A stretch of DNA of 12,986 nucleotides, from positions 1 to 12,986 of the forward strand of contig CALBSQ010000197.1 of assembly GCA_937967325.1 (NCBI GenBank), written 5' to 3'. The position numbers and the translations under genes are program-made. The notes beneath the pieces are model-generated. The model had not been told where the DNA came from. It made no database searches and worked only from the letters and a program-made list of their open reading frames with translations. Of the stretch, positions 6,393 to 12,986 are shown in pieces. Numbering within the stretch: position 1 is the stretch's first letter; each line of letters opens with the position of its first letter. The DNA comes from an uncultured Chloroflexota bacterium. GTDB taxonomy: Bacteria > Chloroflexota > UBA4733.

Positions 6393-9380
6393 TCAAAAGC
6401 CGGTGACTTTGGACAAGTCCACCACTCCCTTCGGCAGCGCCGCGATGCCTTGCAGCAGGCCCAGACGGGCGTTGCGCAACGCCGGATCGTCCGCCATGAC
6501 CAGGATGTCCTTGAAGAAGGCGTCAACCGGCTCGGTCAATGTCGCCAGTTGCGTCAGCACGCCATCGAGGCTCCCATCGGCGGCGATTCGTCCTTGCACG
6601 GCTTCAACGGCCCGGTATAGGCGCTGGGCAGCCGGCTCGGTGAGATATTCCACCACTAGCGTATAGCGTTCCTGGTAGGGACGGACAATCCGCGCCGCCC
6701 GGGCGTAGGCGCGCAAGAGTCCCTCGAACTCGGGACGCTTCACCCAGGCCTCGAGTGAGCGCACGGAGGCGAGGGCCTGCGCCGGAACGTCGCCGCGCTC
6801 CGCCAGCACCGCGGCGACCAGGTCGTGCCGGTAGCCCTGGTCGAGCAGCCATCCCTGCAAACGGCGCTCGACGAAGCCGGCGACCTCGCGACGAACGTCA
6901 TCGGTGACGGGCAGCGGAAGCAACGACGCAGTCAGCGCGATCGCGTCGTGGACAGATAGGGCCGTCTGCCGGTCGACGAGTATCTGGATGGCGCCGAGGG
7001 CGGCCCGACGCAGGCCGTACGGGTCGGCGGTCCCGGTCGGGGCCATCCCTGCCGCGAAGAACCCGACCAGATTGTCGAGCCGATCAGCCAGCCCCACCAC
7101 GGCGCCCGGCCAGTTCGCTGGCAGTGCGTCTCCGGCGTGGCGCGGCAGGTAGTGCTCGCGGATGGCCGTCGCAACCCTGGGCTCCTCCCCTGACCGCTCC
7201 GCATAGTAGCTGCCCATCACGCCTTGCAGGTCCGTAAACTCGACCACCATGTTGGTGGCCAGGTCGGCCTTCGCCAACTCGGCGGCGCGGACGGCGACTG
7301 CGCTGTCTTCGGCATTGAGGTTCAGTCGCTCGGATAGCGACGCGGTCAGGGAGCGCAGTCGTTGTGTCTTGTCCAGGTAGGTACCCAGCCGCTCCTGCAC
7401 GACGAGGCCCGCCAGCTTTGGCACGTAGCCTGACAGCGGCTGCCTGTTATCGGCGTCGTAGAAGAACCGGGCGTCGCTGAAGCGGGCGCGCAGCACGGCC
7501 TCGTTGCCGGCGCGAATGGTGTCGGCGTGCGCCCTTCCACCGTTTGCCACCGTGACGAACGCGGGCAGCAAGGCTCCCTCCTTGACGAGGGGGAAGTAGC
7601 GCTGGTGCTTCTTCATGACGGTGATGAGCACTTCCGGCGGCAAGCTCAGGAAGCCCGAGTCGATCGACCCGCGGATGGCCACCGGCTGCTCCACCAGATT
7701 GGTCACCTCGTCCAGCAGGTCGGCATCCTCCTCGACCGTCCCGCCGAGTTCCGCCGCCAATGTGGCCACCTGTCCGCTCACCAGCGACCGCCGCTCGTCC
7801 ACGTCGACGACGATGCCCTGCCGCGATAGCAGGACCGGGTAGTCCTCGGCCCGAGCCAGGACCAGCTCGGGCGAGCTGTCCGGGCGCGCCCCGTAGGTCA
7901 CGCGGTCGGACGGCACACCCGCGTAGCTGACGTCAACCAGCGCGTCACCGTACAGGGCTGCCAGCCAGCGAATCGGACGGGAGAAGGCTGTCTGGGTCTC
8001 GTTCCAGCGCATCGACCTTGGGAATTTCAAGCCGGCGATGAGCGTGGGTAGCGTCTCCTGCAGGAGCGCCAGCGCGGGCCTGCCCTCGTCGCGCGTCACG
8101 GCGGTCAGGTACGGTCTGCCATCCACGTCGCGCAGCTGCAACTGGTCAGGGCGCTGCCCGACGCTCCGAGCGAAGCCTTCGGCAGCCCTGGTGGGCTGAC
8201 CCTGGGCATCGAAAGCGACGGCTACCGGCGGTCCCTTGGTGACACGCTCCACGTCCTGTCCGCGTGGGGACAGCGCTTCGACGTAGACCGCTAACCGCCG
8301 GGGCGTCCCCGCGATCCACAGCTTTCGGTAGCTGAGCCTGGTCGAGCTCAGCTGCTGGGGGACGAGCTCTCGGAGTTGCGTGAGGGCCAGACGCAGGTCG
8401 CCGGCCGGCAGCTCTTCGACGCCGATCTCGAGCAGCAAGTCAGCCGGCCCTTCGGCGGATGTGGCGACCGCATGGCGGCGGCGCGGCTGCAGTCGAGGGA
8501 TCCGCGCCGCCGACCGTTGCAAGAGCGGGAAGCCGAGCTTCTCGCGCTGCAGCAGGTACGCCGCCGCGACTTGCCGTACCAGGTCTCGCATGCGGGCGAA
8601 GAAATGGGCGCGCTGCGTAACGCCCACCGCGCCCCGGGCGTCGAGCACGTTGAACACGTGCGAGCAGCGCAGGACGTAGTCGTGCGCGGGCAACACCAGG
8701 CCGTGCTCGACCGCGTTCCTGGCTTCCGCTTCGTAGAGCTCATACATCTCGGTCAAACGGGCGGTGTCGGCATCCTCGAAGTTGTAGGCGCAGTAGTCGA
8801 TCTCCTCCGGCAGGTGCAGATCACCGTAGGAAAGGTCGCCTCGCCACTCGATCCGGGAGATGGACGGCACGCCCTGCAGGAACATGGCAATGCGCTCGAG
8901 ACCGTAGGTGATCTCGACGGCGACGGGGTCAAGGTCGATGCCGCAGGCTTGCTGAAAGTAGGTGTACTGCGAGATTTCCAGCCCGTCGAGCCAGACCTCC
9001 CAGCCCAGGCCCCAGGCGGCCAGAGACGGCGACTGCCAGTTGTCTTCGACAAATCGGATGTCGTGCCGCTGGCGGTCGATCCCGAGCGCCTCCAGGCTCT
9101 GCAAGTACAGGTCCATATGATTGCCGGGATCAGGCTTGAGGATCACCTGGTACTGGAAGTACTCGTACCAGCGGTTGGGATTCTGGCCATAGCGCCCATC
9201 GGCCGGACGGCCGGACGGTTCCGGGTAGGCGGCATTCCAGGGCTCCGGGCCGAGCACGCGCAGCACCGTCGCCGGGTTGGCCGTCCCGGCGCCGACCTGG
9301 ACGTTGTGCGGCTGCCAGATCACGCAACCCTGGTCGGCCCAAAAGCCGTTGAGTCGCATGATGATCTGCTGAAAATTCAT
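6393..9380 (-). CDS. glyQS: Glycyl-tRNA synthetase, fused alpha and beta subunits
   Basis: A 995-residue single-chain form of the bacterial heterotetrameric GlyRS, which charges tRNA-Gly with glycine. Residues 1-288 are the catalytic alpha subunit (FWADQGCVIWQPHNVQVGAG, GPEPWNAAYPEPSGRPADGR, FVEDNWQSPSLAAWGLGWEV). Residues 289-312 form a basic linker. The beta subunit starts with LLLEIGVEELPAGD (315-328) and contains LKFPRSMRWNETQTAFSRPI (451-470), VMKKHQRYFPL (588-598), LQGVMGSYYAERSGEEPR and PTGTADPYGLRRAALGAIQ (781-799), followed by the DALR-like tRNA-binding tail. Reading is continuous with no frameshift. Its ATG overlaps the nrnA stop as ATGA with no clear ribosome-binding site, implying translational coupling. 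Fused GlyQS is known from Chlamydiae and plant organelles; most bacteria have separate glyQ and glyS. Confidence 0.95.
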   Translation of the reverse strand: MNFQQIIMRLNGFWADQGCVIWQPHNVQVGAGTANPATVLRVLGPEPWNAAYPEPSGRPADGRYGQNPNRWYEYFQYQVILKPDPGNHMDLYLQSLEALGIDRQRHDIRFVEDNWQSPSLAAWGLGWEVWLDGLEISQYTYFQQACGIDLDPVAVEITYGLERIAMFLQGVPSISRIEWRGDLSYGDLHLPEEIDYCAYNFEDADTARLTEMYELYEAEARNAVEHGLVLPAHDYVLRCSHVFNVLDARGAVGVTQRAHFFARMRDLVRQVAAAYLLQREKLGFPLLQRSAARIPRLQPRRRHAVATSAEGPADLLLEIGVEELPAGDLRLALTQLRELVPQQLSSTRLSYRKLWIAGTPRRLAVYVEALSPRGQDVERVTKGPPVAVAFDAQGQPTRAAEGFARSVGQRPDQLQLRDVDGRPYLTAVTRDEGRPALALLQETLPTLIAGLKFPRSMRWNETQTAFSRPIRWLAALYGDALVDVSYAGVPSDRVTYGARPDSSPELVLARAEDYPVLLSRQGIVVDVDERRSLVSGQVATLAAELGGTVEEDADLLDEVTNLVEQPVAIRGSIDSGFLSLPPEVLITVMKKHQRYFPLVKEGALLPAFVTVANGGRAHADTIRAGNEAVLRARFSDARFFYDADNRQPLSGYVPKLAGLVVQERLGTYLDKTQRLRSLTASLSERLNLNAEDSAVAVRAAELAKADLATNMVVEFTDLQGVMGSYYAERSGEEPRVATAIREHYLPRHAGDALPANWPGAVVGLADRLDNLVGFFAAGMAPTGTADPYGLRRAALGAIQILVDRQTALSVHDAIALTASLLPLPVTDDVRREVAGFVERRLQGWLLDQGYRHDLVAAVLAERGDVPAQALASVRSLEAWVKRPEFEGLLRAYARAARIVRPYQERYTLVVEYLTEPAAQRLYRAVEAVQGRIAADGSLDGVLTQLATLTEPVDAFFKDILVMADDPALRNARLGLLQGIAALPKGVVDLSKVTGF

Positions 9381-10369
9381 TGCCGGTGGGACCGACCGTT
9401 CAACAGCGCCGCCGCCTCCGCCAGGATCGTCGCGCGGGCGGCGTCCAGCGGACCGGGCAAGGTGGCCCCGGCGGCGCGGGGGTGCCCGCCGCCGCCGTGG
9501 GCCACCGCGATTGTCGTCGCGTCGATCGCTTCCGTGGTACGCAAGCTGATCTTGATGTCACCGGACGGATCCTCGCGGAAGAGGACGGCCAGTTCGACGC
9601 CTTCGATCCCGCGGACCGCCTCGACCACGCCCTCCGTCCCTTCCTCGTTCAGACCAACGGCGCGGAACATCTCCTGCGTCGCCGTGGCTTCCACGATGCG
9701 GCCCCCCTCGTGCTGCCGGAGCGTGGTGAGTACCAAGCCCCAAAGCCGCGTCGAGGCGAAGCGGCGCTCACCCAGCAGCGTCCCGACATCCTTCTGACTG
9801 CCGCCGGCTTCCATCAATCTGGCGGCCGCCTGGAACGTCGCCGGTGTCACGCTGCCGAACTTGAAGCTGCCGCTGTCGGTGGTGATGCCACAGAGCAGCG
9901 CGGTCGCGGCGTCCGGCGTGAGCGCGAAGCCGGCCGCGGGCAGAAAGTAAGCCATCTGCTCGCAACAAGCGGCCGCTGCCGGCTCGATAATGTTGATCAG
10001 GCCGTAGGCGGTGTTGGTGACGTGATGATCGAACTGCACGATCGGTACGTCCGCCAGCAGCGGCGCCAGCTCGTCCGGCACGCCCAGCCGGCGTTGGTCA
10101 GCCGAATCCAGCGCCAGCCAGAGGTCCGGCCGGCCAAACGCCTCGAGATCCTGCCACCTCCGCACTTTCTCCGCCCGGGGCAGCTTCAGGAACGTCCAGG
10201 GAACCGGGTCGGGATTCACCGCCAGGCAACACTTGCCCGCGGCTTCCAACGCCAGCGCCGTACCGAGGATGGCGCCGATGGCGTCGCCATCCGGGTTGAC
10301 GTGGCTGGAAATGAGCACCGAAGCAGCCGCGCGCAAGCGCGCCGCTACGGCAGCGTAGCCATCAGCCAT
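9377..10369 (-). CDS. nrnA: DHH-family phosphoesterase NrnA (nanoRNase / pAp phosphatase)
   Basis: A 330-residue cytoplasmic DHH/DHHA1 enzyme that degrades 2-5-nt RNAs and, in characterised NrnA, dephosphorylates pAp. Metal-binding motifs are intact: His23, Asp27 and Asp29 in SSHVNPDGDAIGA; Asp88 in LALDSAD; Asp114-His115-His116 in FDHHVTN; Asp165 in GITTDSGSF. The DHHA1 substrate motif GGGGHPRAAG is at 292-301. Length is normal for the family. The ATG overlaps the rbfA stop (TGATG, 10367-10371). Both codons, and any ribosome-binding site, lie inside a heptad-repeat element, so expression probably depends on coupling to rbfA. The infB-rbfA-nrnA-truB context is classical for this family. Confidence 0.94.
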   Translation of the reverse strand: MADGYAAVAARLRAAASVLISSHVNPDGDAIGAILGTALALEAAGKCCLAVNPDPVPWTFLKLPRAEKVRRWQDLEAFGRPDLWLALDSADQRRLGVPDELAPLLADVPIVQFDHHVTNTAYGLINIIEPAAAACCEQMAYFLPAAGFALTPDAATALLCGITTDSGSFKFGSVTPATFQAAARLMEAGGSQKDVGTLLGERRFASTRLWGLVLTTLRQHEGGRIVEATATQEMFRAVGLNEEGTEGVVEAVRGIEGVELAVLFREDPSGDIKISLRTTEAIDATTIAVAHGGGGHPRAAGATLPGPLDAARATILAEAAALLNGRSHRQ

Positions 10370-10502
10370 CAGCTCTCAGCCTTCGGACGGCTGTCTTTAG
10401 CCGGAGGCTCGGCTCCAGACTGCCGATCCGCGCCGGCCTTGGTCTTCCGAACCTCTGCTGATGGCTGACGGCTGATAGCTGACGGCTCGACTGACGGCTC
10501 GC
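10357..10502. repeat. Inverted-repeat element with 7-nt units across the rbfA/nrnA junction
   Basis: Left tract: AGCCATC, AGCCATC, AGCTCTC, AGCCTTC (10357-10384). Right tract, inverted: GCTGATG, GCTGACG, GCTGATA, GCTGACG (10457-10484), followed by a 12-nt near-tandem CTGACGGCTCGA/C (10479-10502). GCCATCAGCCATCAGC (10358-10373) pairs with 10457-10472 at 15 of 16 bases. Inside this, TTCGGA (10382-10387) pairs with TCCGAA (10446-10451). The structure of about 145 bp resembles non-autonomous repeat elements with short-period ends. It contains the 3' end of rbfA including its stop codon, and the nrnA start codon. Confidence 0.72.
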
Positions 10503-10839
10503 TTTTCACCTGATCCAACAGCCGGAGGATGCGGTCGCCACGCTCCAGCGAGTCGTCCAGGTGGAAAGTAATATCCGGCGTGTAACGGAGCTGCAGCGCC
10601 GTTCCGATCTCGTGGCGAAAGAAGCCGGCCCCGTGACGGAGCGCTTCAATAGTCGACTTCTGCTCCGCGTCTGAACCGAACACGCTGACATTGACGTGTG
10701 CATGGCGCAAGTCGGGCGACACGCGCACCTCAGTGACGGAGGCGAAGCCCACCCGAGGATCCTTGACCTGTTTCAGCAGCAGCTCCCCAATCTCTCGGCG
10801 GATCTCATCCGCCACCTGGGCCTGTCGTCGCGACGTCAT
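10369..10839 (-). CDS. rbfA: 30S ribosome-binding factor A, with repeat-derived C-terminal tail
   Basis: RbfA binds the 30S subunit near the 5' end of 16S rRNA and is needed for its late maturation. The 156-residue product has a normal KH-fold core at residues 1-113: VADEIRREIGELLLKQVKDPR, VTEVRVSPDLRHAHVNVSVFG, the helix around LRHGAGFFRHEIG, then LQLRYTPDITFHLDDS. Family members are usually about 115-130 residues. Here residues about 115-156 (beginning EPSVEPSAISRQPSAE) are a polar low-complexity tail translated from the heptad-repeat element. Start ATG at 10839 is preceded by GAAGGAAAGGA. It lies 24 nt after infB and its stop overlaps the nrnA start. Confidence 0.95.
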   Translation of the reverse strand: MTSRRQAQVADEIRREIGELLLKQVKDPRVGFASVTEVRVSPDLRHAHVNVSVFGSDAEQKSTIEALRHGAGFFRHEIGTALQLRYTPDITFHLDDSLERGDRILRLLDQVKSEPSVEPSAISRQPSAEVRKTKAGADRQSGAEPPAKDSRPKAES

Positions 10840-10863
10840 GGCGTCCTTTCCTTCGTTGGTACG

Positions 10864-12986
10864 TCACCGCACGCGCTCCTGGCCAAATGCCTCGACGACG
10901 TCGCCGATCTGGACGTCACGCCACTCCTCCAGGCCGACGCCACACTCGAATCCTTGGCCTACCTCGTTGACGGCGTCCTTGAAACGCCGCAACGACGCAA
11001 TCTTGCCTTCGTAGACCTTCTGGCCTTTGCGCAGGAGGCGGCATGGCGCTCCCTTGGTCATGGTTCCATCCGTGACGTACGACCCGGCGACCACCTCGTT
11101 GCGCGGCAGTCTGAACGTCTGGCGCACTTCCGCGTGCCCGAGAATGCGCTCCTCGTAGACCGGCTCCAGCAGCCCGTCTACGGCGACTTTCAGGTCTTCC
11201 AGCAGCGCATAGATGACATCGTACAGCCGGACATCCAGCCCACTCTGGTCGGCCGCGCGGCGAGCGCCGGGGTCCACCTTGACGTTGAAACCCACCACCA
11301 TAGCTTTGGACGCTATGGCGAGCAGCGTGTCCGTCTCGGAAATGTTGCCGACGCCGCTGTGGATGATGTTGACCGCGACTTCGGCATTGCCCAACGCGGC
11401 GACCGACTGGCGAATCGCCTCGAGGGCGCCTTGCACGTCGGCCTTGATGACGACGTTGAATTCGTTGGTCTGGCTCGTCGCGGTTTCCTTGTTCGCCGTG
11501 TCCAGGCTGATGCGACCGACCGTGCTGCCGCCCGCCCCGCTGGTCGCCTGGCGCTGCGTCGCTACCTGCTCGGCGATGGTACGCGCGACCCGCTCGTCTG
11601 GCATTACGGTGAAGCTGTCGCCGGCCTGGGGAAGCGCCGGCAATCCGATGATGGACACCGGGCTCGACGGCTCTGCTCGGCGCACCGGCTTGCCGCGGTC
11701 GTCCAGCATGGTGCGGATGCGGCCGGCGACGGCGCCGGCGACGACGACATCGGAAAGCTTGAGCGTCCCGTTCTGCACCAGCGCGGTCGCGACCGGCCCA
11801 ACCTGCTTGTCGAGCTTGGCTTCGATGATGGTACCGCTGGCCGGCCGGTTCGGGTTGGCCTTCAGGTCCCGCAGCTGGGCAACCAACAGGATCAGCTCCA
11901 GCAGATCGTCAATGCCGGTTTTCTGACGCGCCGACACCGCCTCCGCTGGGACGTCGCCACCCCAATCCTCCACCAGCACGCCGTTGTCGGCAAGCTGCTG
12001 CTTGACGCGATCGACGTTGGCGCCGGCAACGTCGATCTTGTTGAAAGCGACCACCATGGGTACCTTCGCCGCTTTGGCGTGATTGATCGCCTCGACCGTC
12101 TGCGGCTGGACGCCGTCGTCCGCGGCAACGACGATCACCACGACGTCGGTCACCTGCGCGCCCCGCGCTCGCATGGACGTGAAGGCTTCGTGCCCCGGCG
12201 TATCGAGAAACGTGATTCGCTCACCATTGCGTTCAACCTGGTAAGCGCCGATGTGTTGCGTGATCCCTCCAGCCTCGCCCGCCGCCACGTTGGCCTGGCG
12301 GATGGCGTCGAGCAGCGTCGTCTTACCATGGTCGACGTGCCCCATCACGGTGACAACCGGGGGCCGCGTCACCAGATCGGCGGTAGCGTCGGCATTCGCC
12401 GTGAGCCGATCCACCGCTGCAGACGACGCGGGGGCGGCGGCATCGGTCGTGGCCACTGACGGTACCTGCACGACCTCTCGTCCCAGGCTCGTGGCTACGC
12501 TCTCTGCCGTATTCCGGTCGAGCTGCTGATTGATATTGGCCATGACGCCGTGCTTGGTCATGAGCTCTTTGATCACGTTGACGGCCGATTCGCCGAGCAG
12601 ATCGGCGAGCTCCTTCACTGTCATGACTGCGGGAAGGTGAACCGGCGCCTTGACCGCCGCTACAACGGCTGAGCGTGGTCCCAGGGTTCTGCCACTGTGC
12701 CGGCCCGATCCTCTGCCGCCGTGGCTCCCCATGCCAGGCCGCCCGCCCGGGCGGGGTCGGTAGGTTGACTGACCGGTTCCGACAGAGACCGGGCCACGGT
12801 TGGGAGGACTGGATACGACCCCGCCCCCGGGACGAGCAAAGCCGGGCGAGGCGGTAGGAAACGAACGGGGAGGAGCAGCGACCGACGGCGCAGCGCCCGG
12901 CCCAACCGGGCGACCACTAGGAAGGCCGGGGCGAGGGCCAATCCGGCCTGGCACGACTCCAGGTCCCGGACGCGGAGCAACGCCCG
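10864..12986 (-). CDS. infB: Translation initiation factor IF-2 (5' end outside window)
   Basis: IF-2 brings fMet-tRNA to the 30S subunit and promotes subunit joining with GTP hydrolysis. The visible 706 residues are open through the window edge, so the N-terminus is missing. A GTG at 12954 is in frame but lies within low-complexity sequence and need not be the start. Order: a Pro/Gly/Arg-rich region; an IF2_N module (MTVKELADLLGESAVNVIKE); then the G domain with G1 GHVDHGKTT (12316-12342), G2 AGGITQHIGAY, G3 DTPGHEAF, G4 NKID and G5 SA; then domains II-IV ending in EGKIASLRRFKDAVNEVGQG and a G-C-E-like GFECGVGLEE. All motifs are intact. It is first in the visible operon and should be followed by rbfA from the same transcript. 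Confidence 0.97.
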   Translation of the reverse strand, partial: GVAPRPGPGVVPGRIGPRPGLPSGRPVGPGAAPSVAAPPRSFPTASPGFARPGGGVVSSPPNRGPVSVGTGQSTYRPRPGGRPGMGSHGGRGSGRHSGRTLGPRSAVVAAVKAPVHLPAVMTVKELADLLGESAVNVIKELMTKHGVMANINQQLDRNTAESVATSLGREVVQVPSVATTDAAAPASSAAVDRLTANADATADLVTRPPVVTVMGHVDHGKTTLLDAIRQANVAAGEAGGITQHIGAYQVERNGERITFLDTPGHEAFTSMRARGAQVTDVVVIVVAADDGVQPQTVEAINHAKAAKVPMVVAFNKIDVAGANVDRVKQQLADNGVLVEDWGGDVPAEAVSARQKTGIDDLLELILLVAQLRDLKANPNRPASGTIIEAKLDKQVGPVATALVQNGTLKLSDVVVAGAVAGRIRTMLDDRGKPVRRAEPSSPVSIIGLPALPQAGDSFTVMPDERVARTIAEQVATQRQATSGAGGSTVGRISLDTANKETATSQTNEFNVVIKADVQGALEAIRQSVAALGNAEVAVNIIHSGVGNISETDTLLAIASKAMVVGFNVKVDPGARRAADQSGLDVRLYDVIYALLEDLKVAVDGLLEPVYEERILGHAEVRQTFRLPRNEVVAGSYVTDGTMTKGAPCRLLRKGQKVYEGKIASLRRFKDAVNEVGQGFECGVGLEEWRDVQIGDVVEAFGQERVR

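Noticed and set aside
8376..9797. Long plus-strand open frame opposite glyQS and nrnA
   Set aside because: Shadow frame of conserved genes on the other strand; no recognisable domain.
10357..10502. Possible CRISPR array, because of regularly repeated short units
   Set aside because: Units are 7 nt with no spacers, the tracts are inverted relative to each other, and they overlap coding sequence.
10696..12459. A 587-codon plus-strand open frame opposite infB
   Set aside because: Antisense of highly conserved IF-2 coding sequence with high GC at third positions; no motif of its own.

Overview
The window is GC-rich bacterial chromosomal DNA. Gene style suggests a Chloroflexota-like organism: a Tat/lipoprotein solute-binding protein with a long Ser/Ala linker, frequent TTG and GTG starts, an alpha-beta fused glycyl-tRNA synthetase, and short-period inverted-repeat tracts at gene ends. 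This placement is inference from style, not a database match. The first 21 bases are not genomic: they match the Tn5/Nextera mosaic-end adapter, so the left edge is very probably a contig end.

Left part (22-5377), an accessory-looking patchwork. An inverted-repeat element of 8-nt units (22-160) lies next to the stop codon of a minus-strand extracellular solute-binding lipoprotein (170-1699); its permease partners are not in the window. Divergent from it is an S9 prolyl-oligopeptidase-type serine peptidase (1856-3799). A compact type II toxin-antitoxin-like pair follows (AbrB/MazE-like antitoxin 3949-4248, RelE/ParE-like toxin 4250-4540). Next comes a parallel beta-helix protein whose N-terminus looks eroded (4589-5377). 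A hairpin at 5395-5452 separates these plus-strand genes from the convergent operon to the right.

Right part (12986 down to 5451), a housekeeping translation operon on the minus strand: infB (5' end cut by the window edge), rbfA, nrnA, fused glyQS and truB. It is tightly packed: 24-nt gap, TGATG overlap, ATGA overlap, 9-nt gap. infB-rbfA-nrnA-truB is the classical order; the glycyl-tRNA synthetase between nrnA and truB is unusual. The products start translation (IF2), mature the 30S subunit (RbfA), degrade nanoRNA and pAp (NrnA), charge tRNA-Gly (GlyQS) and make psi55 in tRNA (TruB).

No fully new multi-gene system is evident. The most interesting signal is a 7-nt-period inverted-repeat element (about 10357-10502) lying across the rbfA/nrnA junction. 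It encodes a roughly 42-residue C-terminal tail on RbfA, the rbfA stop codon, and the nrnA start codon. The element at 22-160 has the same architecture with a different unit. Other points of note are the GlyQS fusion, a His-to-Tyr change next to the catalytic motif of TruB, and the truncated-looking beta-helix gene.
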